From the NCBI GenBank assembly GCA_015067485.1, contig SVMJ01000003.1, forward strand, positions 62,001 to 126,000: a stretch of 64,000 nucleotides of DNA. The letters run 5' to 3'. Positions 35,164 through 44,221 of the stretch are shown piece by piece (positions within the stretch are counted from its first letter, which is position 1; each line of letters opens with the position of its first letter). The position numbers were made by a program, and so were the translations under genes. Under the pieces are notes generated by a model. The model saw only the letters and a program-made list of their open reading frames with translations. It had not been told where the DNA came from and made no database searches. Origin of the DNA: Oscillospiraceae bacterium (lineage in GTDB: Bacteria > Bacillota > Clostridia > Oscillospirales > JAAYXM01).

Positions 35164-35253
35164 ATGAAAATTGTTGTAGTAAGTGCCCCGAAAATCCTGC
35201 ACGGTGTCCTGCGCTCGATTTTTCAAATCCCAAAGACAACAAGCATCTCTTAA
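35164..35253 (+). CDS. 29-aa basic amphipathic peptide
   Basis: This ORF (ATG at 35164) has an AAGGAGG ribosome-binding site seven bases upstream. The product starts MKIVVVSAPKILHGVLRSIF and is amphipathic. It lies 16 bases after the small membrane protein and 7 bases before a strong terminator, so the two form a mini-operon. Confidence 0.6.
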   Translation: MKIVVVSAPKILHGVLRSIFQIPKTTSIS

Positions 35254-35260
35254 AATACAT

Positions 35261-35291
35261 AAAAAGACTGCGGTTTTCCCGCAGTCTTTTT
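35261..35291. terminator. Bidirectional terminator between the mini-operon and rnj
   Basis: An AAAAAGACTGCGG/CCGCAGTCTTTTT hairpin lies between convergent genes. Confidence 0.85.
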
Positions 35292-35293
35292 CG

Positions 35294-36952
35294 TTATACA
35301 CCCAGAATGATGGGAAGGATCATCGGAGAACGTTTTGTTTTCTGATACAAGAAATCGGACATACTGCTCTTTAACAGATTCTTGACCGTCATCCAGTCTA
35401 CCTTGCGATAGTCCTGATATTTTTGCAAAATCGCAGTTGCGACTTCGGTCAATTCCTCCATCAGATCTTCCGCTTCACGCACATAAATAAATCCGCGCGA
35501 AACAATATCCGGACCGGATGCAAGTCTGCCCGTGTCGGAATCGATGGATACCGCAACAATGATGAGCCCGTCTTCCGCAAGTTTCTTACGGTCACGGAGC
35601 ACCACATTTCCGACATCGCCCACGCCGAGTCCATCGACCATCACCTTTCCGGACGGCACAGTTGCACCGAGTTTTGCCCCCTTTTCGGTAATTTCAAAAC
35701 TCTGCCCGACATCCGCAATGAATGCGTTTTTTGGCGCAACCCCCATCATTTTTGCGAGTTCCACATGTGCTCGCATATGGCGATACTCACCGTGGATGGG
35801 AACGAAGTATTTGGGTTTGGTCAGCGCAAGCATCAGTTTCAGTTCTTCCTGGCAAGCGTGACCCGAAACGTGAACATCCGCAAGTTTTTCATAAATCACG
35901 TCTGCCCCTTTACGGAACAGTTCGTTGATCACAACGCTGATGCCCTTTTCGTTACCCGGAATGGGGCTTGCCGAGATGATGACGCGGTCGCCTTTCTGGA
36001 TCTCGATCTTCTTATGCCCGGAGAACGCGATGCGGTAGAGCGCACTCATCGTCTCTCCCTGGCTTCCCGTGGTAATGATACAAATCTTATTTTTGGGGTA
36101 CTTCCCGATTTCATTGACATCCACCAAAATATTATGAGGAACATCAAGGTACTGCAAATTTTGTGCAACGCCCATGATGTTTTCCATACTTCTGCCCGAA
36201 ATCGCAACTTTTCTGCCGTATTTCGCGGCAGAATTGATAATTTGCTGCACACGATGGATATTGGAAGCAAACGTGGTTACAATGATACGCTGGTTACAGT
36301 CTTTGAACAGTGCATCAAAACTCTCGCCCACTTTCCGCTCGGACACGGTATATCCCGGTCGTTCCACGTTGGTGGATTCCGAGAACAGCGCGAGCACGCC
36401 TTTTTTGCCGAGTTCGCCCAAACGAACAATGTCCATCATTTCGCCCTCAATGGGGGTGGTATCCAACTTGAAATCCCCCGTGTGGATGATGGTGCCAAGC
36501 GCGGTCGTAATCGCGATTGCAACCGCATCCGCAATCGAATGGTTCACTCGAATAAATTCAACTTTGAAATTTCCGATGTTGACCTTATCCCCCGCGGAAA
36601 CCGTTTTGATTTTGGTGGTCGAAAGCAGATTGTGCTCTTCCAGTTTATTGGAAATAATGGCTGCAGTCAGTTTGGTGGTATAAATCGGGACATTGATCTG
36701 CTTCAAGACATACGGAAGCGCGCCGATGTGGTCTTCATGTGCGTGGGTGATCAAAATTCCGCGGATGCGGTTTTTATTCTTCACCAGATAAGTAATATCA
36801 GGAATAACAAGGTCGATTCCAAGCATTTCATCATCCGGGAACGCAAGTCCGCAGTCAACGATCAACATTTCCCCCGCAAACTCGTACACATAAAGGTTCT
36901 TACCGATTTCATTCAGTCCACCCAATGCGGTCATTTTCAGTTTTTGTGCCAT
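35294..36952 (-). CDS. rnj: Ribonuclease J
   Basis: This 552-aa metallo-beta-lactamase-fold RNase has the THAHEDHIGALPY zinc motif, the beta-CASP SGRSMEN region, and the C-terminal domain. The ATG at 36952 is chosen over a GTG at 36964, which lies only two bases after GGAG. The spacing to 36952 is long (14), so the start is slightly uncertain. It has a long structured leader (37014-37060) and its own promoter. Confidence 0.93.
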   Translation of the reverse strand: MAQKLKMTALGGLNEIGKNLYVYEFAGEMLIVDCGLAFPDDEMLGIDLVIPDITYLVKNKNRIRGILITHAHEDHIGALPYVLKQINVPIYTTKLTAAIISNKLEEHNLLSTTKIKTVSAGDKVNIGNFKVEFIRVNHSIADAVAIAITTALGTIIHTGDFKLDTTPIEGEMMDIVRLGELGKKGVLALFSESTNVERPGYTVSERKVGESFDALFKDCNQRIIVTTFASNIHRVQQIINSAAKYGRKVAISGRSMENIMGVAQNLQYLDVPHNILVDVNEIGKYPKNKICIITTGSQGETMSALYRIAFSGHKKIEIQKGDRVIISASPIPGNEKGISVVINELFRKGADVIYEKLADVHVSGHACQEELKLMLALTKPKYFVPIHGEYRHMRAHVELAKMMGVAPKNAFIADVGQSFEITEKGAKLGATVPSGKVMVDGLGVGDVGNVVLRDRKKLAEDGLIIVAVSIDSDTGRLASGPDIVSRGFIYVREAEDLMEELTEVATAILQKYQDYRKVDWMTVKNLLKSSMSDFLYQKTKRSPMILPIILGV

Positions 36953-37013
36953 AAATTCAATCACTACTCCAATACAATTTTGTTTTCAAACGAAAGTACG
37001 AGAACGCCAAAAC

Positions 37014-37060
37014 ACAGTGGTCCGATCTTACGGGCTCCCAAAAGAGCATCATTCCACTGT
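37014..37060 (-). ncRNA. Structured leader of rnj (possible three-way junction)
   Basis: On the minus strand ACAGTGG pairs with CCACTGT around two smaller helices, GCTC/GAGC and CCG/CGG. It lies about 60 bases before the rnj ATG. RNase J leaders could be autoregulated by cleavage; no known RNA family is recognised. Confidence 0.45.
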
Positions 37061-37138
37061 TCCCCACTATATTACTTTGGTTTGAAAGTGTTTTGTTTCT
37101 ATATGTAATCGGACGTATCCGATCAATCGACTGATTAC

Positions 37139-37167
37139 AGTATACCAAAATTTTCCGCTTTTGTACA
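37139..37167 (-). promoter_or_regulatory. Probable promoter of rnj
   Basis: TGTACA (37162-37167) and TATACT (37139-37144) have a 17-base spacer on the minus strand. The -35 is poor. The remaining gap up to 37313 holds only a hairpin (37268-37291) in the tex leader. Confidence 0.55.
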
Positions 37168-37267
37168 CCCCTTATTTCCAAAGTATAACCGTGCCCTTTC
37201 CAAATTATACCTGAAAACGCATTGCTTTTTCCCAAAATGTAGTATATGATGAAAACAAACGCATAGC

Positions 37268-37291
37268 AGGGATTGTCTTAACACAATCCCT
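37268..37291 (+). promoter_or_regulatory. Hairpin in the tex leader
   Basis: AGGGATTGT and ACAATCCCT flank a six-base loop, 22 bases before the tex ATG. It has no T run, so it is not a terminator. Confidence 0.45.
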
Positions 37292-37313
37292 ACTTCTGTT
37301 TTGGAGGTAGGAA

Positions 37314-39428
37314 ATGGAACAAATTATTCAAATCTTGTGCAAAGAATTAAATCTCCATGCAAAACACGTGGAGAATGTCATCAATCTGATCGACGAAGGA
37401 AACACCATTCCGTTTATCGCGCGTTATCGAAAAGAACTCACCGGTTCCATGGATGACCAGGTGCTACGCGAATTGTCCGATCGTCTGAACTATCTGCGCA
37501 ATTTGGAAAAGCGCCGTGATGAGATCCGTACATCGATCACAGACCAAGGCGCAATGAACGACGAAATCGAAGCGATGCTGGTCTCCGCAGTTACGCTATC
37601 CGAACTGGAAGACGTATACCGTCCCTTCCGTCCGAAGCGCCGCACCCGTGCAACCATTGCGCGCGAGCACGGTTTAGAGCCGCTCTCCGAAGAGATTTTG
37701 AAGCAAACGTACAGCAAAGCGCAACTACTTACCCTTGCAGAAGAATATGTAAGCGAAAACGTAGCAGACGCAGAAATCGCACTCTCAGGCGCTTGCGACA
37801 TCATTGCAGAACAACTTTCCGATGATGCAAACGCAAGAAAATCCCTGCGCGCTCTTGCAATGCGTGAGGCGGTTCTGATCTCCCAAGCGGCACATGATGA
37901 AGATTCGGTTTATCGGATGTATTATGAATTCTCCGAACCCATCCAAAAACTTGCAGGACACCGCGTTTTGGCACTCAACCGCGGTGAACGCGAAGAGTTC
38001 TTAAAAGTGAAGATCACATTCCCCGATCCGCGTGCCGTCGGGATTTTATACACGTCCATTGCAACACTCAAATGTGCGTGCTGTGATTTGATCCGTGAAA
38101 TTTGTGAAGATGCATGGTCTCGACTCATTGCACCGTCTTTGGAGCGTGAGCTTCGTTCTTCTTTGACTGAGCGCGCAAGCACACAGGCAATCGGTTTATT
38201 CGCCGTAAATTTACAGCATCTTCTCATGCAACCGCCCATCAAGGGTCGTGTTGTCATGGGCGTTGACCCGGCTTATCGTACCGGATGCAAAATCGCGGTG
38301 GTCGATGCGACCGGGAAAGTATTGGATACCGCTGTCGTGTACCCCACACCACCGCAGTCCAAAACCGCCGAAGCAGAAGCGATTTTGATGAAACTTGTGA
38401 AGAAGCACAATGTTTCTCTCTTCTCCATCGGAAACGGTACCGCATCACGCGAAACAGAAGCATTCATCGCAGAACTCATCCGCAACTCCAATCTTCCACT
38501 TGCATACGTCGTGGTAAACGAAGCGGGCGCTTCGGTATATTCTGCATCCAAACTTGCCGCAGAAGAATTCCCGCAATTTGATGTTTCACTCCGTTCTGCG
38601 GTATCCATCGCGCGCCGCCTGCAAGACCCGCTTGCAGAACTGGTAAAAATCGAACCCAAGGCAATCGGCGTCGGTCAATACCAGCACGATATGCCGCAAA
38701 CGCAACTCGGTGAAGCGCTCAGCGGCGTGGTGGAATCTTGTGTCAACCGTGTCGGTGTTGACATCAACACCGCATCCCCGTCTTTGCTTTCGTATATCGC
38801 GGGGATTTCCGCAGCAGTTGCAAAAAACATTGTAACCTACCGCGAAGAAAATGGAATGTTCATATCAAGAGATCAGTTTAAGAAAGTTCCAAAATTGGGT
38901 CCAAAAGCCTTTGAACAGTGTGCAGGTTTCCTGCGCATTCCCGAAAGCAAAAATCCACTTGACCGTACAGGCGTGCATCCCGAATCCTATAAAACCGCAA
39001 CGCACCTGTTGAAACTTTGTGGCGATACTTCTCTTTCCGAGTATCTCGCAAAGCACAACGTGGAAGATCTTGCAAAAGAATGCGGTTGCGGTGTACCCAC
39101 ACTACTCGACATCGTCAAGGATCTGGAAAAACCGGGACGCGATCCGCGTGATGAACTCCCTGCACCCATTCTGCGTCAGGATGTGCTGGAAATCTCCGAT
39201 TTGAAACCCGGTATGCAACTGCTCGGCACGGTACGCAATGTCATTGACTTCGGTGCTTTCGTCGATATCGGTGTACACCAGGACGGTTTGGTCCACATCT
39301 CGCAAATCAGCGACAAATTTATCCGTCACCCGTCCGAGATCCTAAAAGTCGGCGATCAAGTAACCGTGTGGGTTTTGGAAGTGGATGTAACAAAAAAGCG
39401 CATCAGCCTTACGATGTGCAAGAAATAA
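37314..39428 (+). CDS. tex: Tex-family RNA-binding transcription accessory protein
   Basis: This 704-aa protein has the Tex N-terminal helical region, a YqgF/RNase H-like domain (GVDPAYRTGCKIAVVD), helix-hairpin-helix motifs (GVDINTASPSLLSYIAGI), and a C-terminal S1 domain (MQLLGTVRNVIDFGAFVDIG). GGAGG precedes the ATG. The following 294 bases are AT-rich and hold the array promoter, with no clear terminator after tex. Confidence 0.95.
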   Translation: MEQIIQILCKELNLHAKHVENVINLIDEGNTIPFIARYRKELTGSMDDQVLRELSDRLNYLRNLEKRRDEIRTSITDQGAMNDEIEAMLVSAVTLSELEDVYRPFRPKRRTRATIAREHGLEPLSEEILKQTYSKAQLLTLAEEYVSENVADAEIALSGACDIIAEQLSDDANARKSLRALAMREAVLISQAAHDEDSVYRMYYEFSEPIQKLAGHRVLALNRGEREEFLKVKITFPDPRAVGILYTSIATLKCACCDLIREICEDAWSRLIAPSLERELRSSLTERASTQAIGLFAVNLQHLLMQPPIKGRVVMGVDPAYRTGCKIAVVDATGKVLDTAVVYPTPPQSKTAEAEAILMKLVKKHNVSLFSIGNGTASRETEAFIAELIRNSNLPLAYVVVNEAGASVYSASKLAAEEFPQFDVSLRSAVSIARRLQDPLAELVKIEPKAIGVGQYQHDMPQTQLGEALSGVVESCVNRVGVDINTASPSLLSYIAGISAAVAKNIVTYREENGMFISRDQFKKVPKLGPKAFEQCAGFLRIPESKNPLDRTGVHPESYKTATHLLKLCGDTSLSEYLAKHNVEDLAKECGCGVPTLLDIVKDLEKPGRDPRDELPAPILRQDVLEISDLKPGMQLLGTVRNVIDFGAFVDIGVHQDGLVHISQISDKFIRHPSEILKVGDQVTVWVLEVDVTKKRISLTMCKK

Positions 39429-39458
39429 CTCTACTTACTGAACTAATCTCTCTAATTT

Positions 39459-39474
39459 CAGAGAATCCGTCAAC
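39459..39474 (+). promoter_or_regulatory. Distal box of paralogue 1 (AGAATCCGTCAA)
   Basis: CAGAGAATCCGTCAAC matches ATAGAATTCGTCAA at 42499-42512 and 44086-44099. Each copy lies about 113-141 bases upstream of a TTGCAM box, so the whole upstream region appears duplicated. Confidence 0.6.
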
Positions 39475-39598
39475 TTTTTACTTTTTAATTTTTCTTTCAT
39501 TTTGCAAATATTGTCGATTCAATAAATGAAAATAATTCATATTTTTAATTAAATCAAAACTTTTCATAGGTTTTCATTTTGAATTAAAAAATCGATAA

Positions 39599-39633
39599 TT
39601 TGCAAAGATGAAACCCTGCTCTTGTGGTATTCT
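39599..39633 (+). promoter_or_regulatory. Array-type promoter of paralogue 1
   Basis: ATTTGCAAAGAT carries TTGCAA at 39600-39605. An extended -10 TGG-TATTCT (39628-39633) follows after exactly 22 bases. The same layout and spacing recur before paralogues 3 and 4. Confidence 0.65.
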
Positions 39634-39722
39634 TATTAATAGTATTTAGTATGTTGGATACATCTGTGCCCCAACATAGTGTCACAAACAGTAAAAATAC
39701 ATATCTATATGGAGGTTCTATC

Positions 39723-41072
39723 ATGGCTCAGTTGGCATTGCTCGGCGGCCCGAAGGCTGTCACCAAATCCGTTGTCGGTGAAAACGGCATCATCAGTTTC
39801 AAACCGCACGTTTCTGCAAAGGCTCGTGCAAAGATCAACGAACTTCTCGATACCGACGGTATCTCCGAAGCTCCTATCGTAACCGAATTTGAAGCTCGTT
39901 TCAAAGCATACGTTGGCGCGAAGTACTCTTTGTGCCAGTGCAGCGGTACCGCTTCTATCCTTTCCGGTTTGTTTGCTTTGGGTGTTGGTCGCAACGATGA
40001 AGTTATCATTCCGTCTTTCACCTTCTTCGCAAGTTCTACCCCGGTTCTGACCTTGGGTGCTACCCCGGTCTTCGCAGACGTTGACCCGGATACCCATTGC
40101 TTGGATGCAAAATCCATTGAAGAAAAGATCACCCCGAAGACCAAGGCAATCGTTGTCGTTCACGTTTGGGGTAACCCGGCTGACATGGATGCTATCATGG
40201 CAGTTGCAAAGAAGCACAACGTTAAGGTTTTGGAAGACTGCTCTCACGCACACGGTGCTGAATACAAGGGCAAGAAGGTCGGTACCATCGGTGATGTCGG
40301 CTGCTTCTCTCTCCAGGCTTCCAAGCTTCTCTACGGCGGTGAATCCGGCATCATGGTCACCAACGACGAAGAAGTTTATCTCCGTGCAGCATCCTTCGGC
40401 TCTTACGAACGTTTGTGGCCGAACTATCTGGCACTCCAGAATATCTCGATCGACAATAAGTACGAAAAGTACGTTGAAACTGCTCTCGGCATGAAGCTCC
40501 GCGTTCAGCCGATGTGTATCGCAATCGCAAACGACGAACTCGATCGTTTGGATGAACGTAACGCAACCCGTGATGCAAACGGTGAATACCTTGACAAGCT
40601 CCTCAGCGACATCAAGTGCATCGCTCCGCTGAAGGTAAACGAAGGCGCAAAGCGTGTTTACGGTTACCACTATGTCCGTTACGACCATGAACTCAACCAT
40701 GAAATCCGCCGCGAAACTTTCCTCAAGGCTCTTGTTGCTGAAGGCGTTATCGTGGGTACTTGTGGTTACGGCAACCTGCATCGTGAGCCGTCCTTCACTC
40801 AGCTGAACGGCAACTGGCCGTACTGCTACCCGGATGGACCGGTCAACGAAGCTCCGTCTCTCCCGGTTTCCGAATACCTGCGTGAAGCAGCATTCATGGC
40901 TGCTCCGCGTTTCGAAGATCCGAACGGTAAGGAAGCAATCGAACAGTTTGCAGAAGCATATCACAAGGTTGTTGCTGCTACTGACGAACTGATCAAGTAC
41001 GAAAAGGAACACGCAGACGAACTTGCTGCTATGAAGCCGAAGAGCGGCCGTAGTATCAACATCGTAAAATAA
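39723..41072 (+). CDS. DegT/DnrJ/EryC1/StrS PLP aminotransferase, paralogue 1 of 5
   Basis: This 449-aa protein has the fold-type I sugar-aminotransferase pattern: CSGTAS (73-78), EDCSHAHGA (171-179, with the PLP-ring Asp D172), and the PLP lysine K201 in SLQASKL. A shared tail ends in GRSINIVK. It resembles StsC/AHBA-synthase-type members. Nearly all prolines are CCG, unlike the aro operon. The start at 39723 has GGAGG. The family aminates keto sugars or cyclitols, but no partner genes are nearby. Confidence 0.9.
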   Translation: MAQLALLGGPKAVTKSVVGENGIISFKPHVSAKARAKINELLDTDGISEAPIVTEFEARFKAYVGAKYSLCQCSGTASILSGLFALGVGRNDEVIIPSFTFFASSTPVLTLGATPVFADVDPDTHCLDAKSIEEKITPKTKAIVVVHVWGNPADMDAIMAVAKKHNVKVLEDCSHAHGAEYKGKKVGTIGDVGCFSLQASKLLYGGESGIMVTNDEEVYLRAASFGSYERLWPNYLALQNISIDNKYEKYVETALGMKLRVQPMCIAIANDELDRLDERNATRDANGEYLDKLLSDIKCIAPLKVNEGAKRVYGYHYVRYDHELNHEIRRETFLKALVAEGVIVGTCGYGNLHREPSFTQLNGNWPYCYPDGPVNEAPSLPVSEYLREAAFMAAPRFEDPNGKEAIEQFAEAYHKVVAATDELIKYEKEHADELAAMKPKSGRSINIVK

Positions 41073-41078
41073 AACCAT

Positions 41079-41116
41079 AAAAAGTCTGCGCGCTTCCCGC
41101 GCAGACTTTTTCTTTT
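41079..41116 (+). terminator. Terminator between paralogues 1 and 2
   Basis: An AAAAGTCTGCGCG/CGCGCAGACTTTTT hairpin. No promoter is seen before paralogue 2, so this may act as a partial attenuator between the two genes. Confidence 0.8.
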
Positions 41117-41142
41117 GAAAATACTAGCAGGAGGAATCTATC

Positions 41143-42492
41143 ATGTCCAAATTGGCTTTGCTCGGCGGTAGCCAGGCTATCACAAAATCCATCATCGGTG
41201 AAAACGGCATCCGTCCGTTTATCCCGAACGTAACCGATGCTGCAATGGAAACCATCAAGGAAATGCTGCAGTCCGGTCAGCTTTCCGTCAACCCGATCGT
41301 CCAGGAATTTGAAGAAAACTTCAAAAAGTATCTCGGTTGTAAGTTTGCGCTCTGCCAGTGCAGCGGTACCATGTCCATCCAGGCAGGTCTGTTCGGCATG
41401 GGGATCGGTCGCGGCGACGAAGTCATCGTCCCATCCTTCACCTTCTTTGCAACTTCAACACCTGTTTTGACCTTGGGTGCTATCCCGGTTTTCGCGGATG
41501 TGGACGCAGAGACCCACACTCTTTCTCCAAAGTCCATTGAAGAAAAGATCACCCCGAACACGAAAGCAATTATTTTGGTACATACTTGGGGCAACCCGGC
41601 TGACATGGACGGCATCATGGCAATTGCAAAGAAATATAATCTGAAAGTTTTGGAAGACTGCTCTCATGCACACGGCGCTGAATACAAAGGCAAGAAGGTC
41701 GGTACTTTCGGCGATGCTGCAGCATTCAGCTTCCAGGGTGAAAAGCTGATGGCAGCAGGTGAAGGCGGTATTTTGGTCACCAATGACGAAAACGTCATCT
41801 TCCGAGCAGCAGCACTCGGCTCCTACGAACGTTTGAGAGGTCAGAGTTTCTTTGCCGGCACCGACACTCCTGATGCCACCAACCTGCACAGTGCATACAG
41901 CGGCACCGCACTCGGCATGAAGCTCCGCCCGTTCCCGGTCTCCATGGCAATCGTAAACGAAGAACTCAAGCGTTTGGATGAACGCAACGCGGTTCGTAAC
42001 AAGAACGGCGAATATCTCGATCAGTTACTCGGCGACCTGCCCTGCTTCAAGCCGCTCAAGGTTTTGGAAGGTGCAAAGCGCGTATACGCATATCACTATG
42101 TCAACTATGACGAAAATCTCAACCACGGCATCATGCTCCAGACCGTCATGAAAGCATTGGCGGCTGAAGGTGCTGCAGTCGGCGGATGCGGCTACGGCGC
42201 TCTTCACACCTCCCCTGCATTTACCCAGCTTGACGGTAACTGGCCGAAGTGCTATCCGAACGCTCCGATCCAGGAAGCACCGATTCTCCCGGTTACGGAA
42301 CAGCTTCGCCTGACTTCCATCATGATTGCACCTCGTTTTGAAGATCCGAATCAGGAAGTTGTCGAACAGTATGCAGCAGCATATCACAAAGTTCTCTCTG
42401 CAACCGATGAATTGCTGCAATATCAGAAAGATCACTTGGCTGAACTCGAAGAGCTCAAACCGAAGACAGGTCGCAGCCGTAACATGATCTAA
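41143..42492 (+). CDS. DegT/DnrJ/EryC1/StrS PLP aminotransferase, paralogue 2 of 5
   Basis: This 449-aa protein aligns over its length with paralogue 1. D172 and K201 (SFQGEKL) are kept, and CSGTMS is at 73-78. It differs around the cofactor loop (GDAAAFSF instead of GDVGCFS) and has GESFFAG-type changes near 230-245, so substrate use may differ. AGGAGG lies upstream. It probably depends on readthrough from paralogue 1. Confidence 0.9.
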   Translation: MSKLALLGGSQAITKSIIGENGIRPFIPNVTDAAMETIKEMLQSGQLSVNPIVQEFEENFKKYLGCKFALCQCSGTMSIQAGLFGMGIGRGDEVIVPSFTFFATSTPVLTLGAIPVFADVDAETHTLSPKSIEEKITPNTKAIILVHTWGNPADMDGIMAIAKKYNLKVLEDCSHAHGAEYKGKKVGTFGDAAAFSFQGEKLMAAGEGGILVTNDENVIFRAAALGSYERLRGQSFFAGTDTPDATNLHSAYSGTALGMKLRPFPVSMAIVNEELKRLDERNAVRNKNGEYLDQLLGDLPCFKPLKVLEGAKRVYAYHYVNYDENLNHGIMLQTVMKALAAEGAAVGGCGYGALHTSPAFTQLDGNWPKCYPNAPIQEAPILPVTEQLRLTSIMIAPRFEDPNQEVVEQYAAAYHKVLSATDELLQYQKDHLAELEELKPKTGRSRNMI

Positions 42493-42498
42493 TCGACA

Positions 42499-42512
42499 AT
42501 AGAATTCGTCAA
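42499..42512 (+). promoter_or_regulatory. Distal box of paralogue 3
   Basis: ATAGAATTCGTCAA matches the box at 44086-44099 exactly and that at 39459 closely. It lies seven bases after the paralogue 2 stop. Confidence 0.6.
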
Positions 42513-42528
42513 ATCACGCAATTGCATA

Positions 42529-42573
42529 ACGGACGGTTTTTGTTAAAAAATTAACCAAACCGTCCGTTTTTTG
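42529..42573 (+). terminator. Terminator after paralogue 2
   Basis: ACGGACGGTTT pairs with AAACCGTCCGT around a second TTGTTAA/TTAACCA helix, then TTTT. Confidence 0.8.
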
Positions 42574-42623
42574 CATCATTCCCGCAAGAAATATCAACGA
42601 TTAACTCGAAAAAGATTATAGAA

Positions 42624-42658
42624 TTTGCACAGATTTACCAGAAAAAGTGTGATATTAT
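42624..42658 (+). promoter_or_regulatory. Array-type promoter of paralogue 3
   Basis: ATTTGCACAGAT carries TTGCAC at 42625-42630. After 22 bases there is an extended -10, TGA-TATTAT (42653-42658). Confidence 0.7.
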
Positions 42659-42692
42659 TATTCTATAAGTTCTAATTAGGGAGGATTTAATC

Positions 42693-44030
42693 ATGGCAAA
42701 ACTCGCATTGCTCGGCGGCGAAAAAGCATTTACCCTGTCTACTGCCAGCGTTTTCCCGCAGGTAAACGAAAAAGGTCGCGCAAGAGTCAATCAAATTATG
42801 GAAAGCGGTAACCTTTCCCAGGACAAGATCGTCGGCGAATTTGAAGAACGATTCAAAAATTATGTCGGCGCAAAGTATGCAGTCTGCCAGAGCAGCGGCA
42901 CCATGTCCATTCAAGCAGGTCTGTTCGGCATGGGCATTGGTCGCGGCGACGAAGTCATCGTTCCGTCTTATACCTTCTTCCTTTCGGTTTCCCCGATCGT
43001 TACATTGGGTGCAACTCCGGTATTTGCTGACGTTGACCTTGACACTCAGTTGATCGATCCGAAGTCCATCGAAGAAAAAATCACTCCGAAGACCAAGGCA
43101 ATCATCGTTGTTCACACTTGGGGTAACCCGTGTGATATGGATGCGATCATGGCAATCGCAAAAAAACACAATATCAAGGTTTTGGAAGACTGTTCCCATG
43201 CACACGGCGCTGAATACAAAGGCAAGAAAATCGGTACCATCGGCGATGTCGGTTGCTTTAGTTTCCAGGCTTCCAAGTTGATGTATGCAGGCGAAGGCGG
43301 CATCTTGGTCACCGATGATGAAGACATCTATTTCCGTACTGTTTCGCTCGGTACTTACGAGCGTTTGGCAGGTTACTACGGCTTTGCTGATTCTCCTGCT
43401 GCAAGCGAACGCAACCCGTATCGCAAGTACAAAGCATCCACTCTCGGCATGAAACTTCGCGCTCACCCGCTGGGCATTGCGATTGCTGACAGTATGCTGG
43501 ATGAACTGGATGAACGCAACAACATCCGCGACACCAACGGCAGATACTTCGATAAAGCAATCAGCGATATCGAATGCATTAAGCAGCTTAAGGTTTTAGA
43601 CGGCGCAAAACGTCTGTATTCTTACCACTATCTGCGTTATGTTCCGGAACTGAATCACGGCATTAGTTTGCACACTGTTTTGAAGGCACTCGCAGCTGAA
43701 GGTCTCATCGTTGGATCTTGCGGTTACGGTCGTTTGCATTTGGAACCGGCTTACACCCAGGTTGATGATAACTGGCCGCTCTGCTATCCGGATGCTCCGG
43801 AACGCAACCTTGGTACACTCCCGGTTTCCGAATACCTGAACACCACTGCATTTATGGCTGCACCGCGTTTTGAAAACCCGAACTGCACTGATGTTCTCGA
43901 TCAGTATGCTGCTGCATATCACAAAGTCTTCTCTGCAACCGAAGAACTTCTGCAGTACGAACAGGAACACGCAGAAGAAATCGCTGCAATCAAGGCAAAA
44001 ACCGGTAACAGCATCAACCTTGTCAGATAA
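42693..44030 (+). CDS. DegT/DnrJ/EryC1/StrS PLP aminotransferase, paralogue 3 of 5
   Basis: This 445-aa protein is six residues shorter at the N-terminus than the others. It keeps the PLP Asp (about D166, EDCSHAHGA) and Lys (about K195, SFQASKL), and has CQSSGT in place of CQCSGT. It has its own promoter, GGGAGG ribosome-binding site and terminator, so it forms a one-gene unit. Confidence 0.9.
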   Translation: MAKLALLGGEKAFTLSTASVFPQVNEKGRARVNQIMESGNLSQDKIVGEFEERFKNYVGAKYAVCQSSGTMSIQAGLFGMGIGRGDEVIVPSYTFFLSVSPIVTLGATPVFADVDLDTQLIDPKSIEEKITPKTKAIIVVHTWGNPCDMDAIMAIAKKHNIKVLEDCSHAHGAEYKGKKIGTIGDVGCFSFQASKLMYAGEGGILVTDDEDIYFRTVSLGTYERLAGYYGFADSPAASERNPYRKYKASTLGMKLRAHPLGIAIADSMLDELDERNNIRDTNGRYFDKAISDIECIKQLKVLDGAKRLYSYHYLRYVPELNHGISLHTVLKALAAEGLIVGSCGYGRLHLEPAYTQVDDNWPLCYPDAPERNLGTLPVSEYLNTTAFMAAPRFENPNCTDVLDQYAAAYHKVFSATEELLQYEQEHAEEIAAIKAKTGNSINLVR

Positions 44031-44042
44031 TTTTATTGGCAC

Positions 44043-44073
44043 AAAAAGACCGTTTTCACAAACGGTCTTTTTT
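44043..44073 (+). terminator. Terminator after paralogue 3
   Basis: An AAAAAGACCGTTT/AAACGGTCTTTTTT hairpin. Confidence 0.85.
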
Positions 44074-44085
44074 ATTTACCTTTTC

Positions 44086-44100
44086 ATAGAATTCGTCAAG
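44086..44100 (+). promoter_or_regulatory. Distal box of paralogue 4
   Basis: ATAGAATTCGTCAAG, followed by an AT-rich run as in the paralogue 1 upstream region. Confidence 0.6.
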
Positions 44101-44221
44101 TTTTAATTTTTTAGTTTGTAATTTTAATGCATATTTTATTTGTGTTTTTTATTGAGAAATTCTGTTTTTCAACATTATTTTCATTATTTTCAATTTCTCC
44201 ACCCAAAGAAATATGATAGGA

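Noticed and set aside
35423-37108. 561-codon open frame antisense to rnj
   Set aside because: It is a shadow of a conserved gene, without a start signal, and the product is rich in His, Arg and Phe in a non-protein-like pattern.
39705-41078. 457-codon open frame antisense to paralogue 1
   Set aside because: It mirrors the sense gene, has no ribosome-binding site and its composition is explained by the codon bias of the sense frame. The same applies to 44276-45685 and 45700-46653.
43112-43466. Antisense ORFs inside paralogue 3 as regulatory small proteins
   Set aside because: No promoter or ribosome-binding site could be found; they follow from the strong codon bias.
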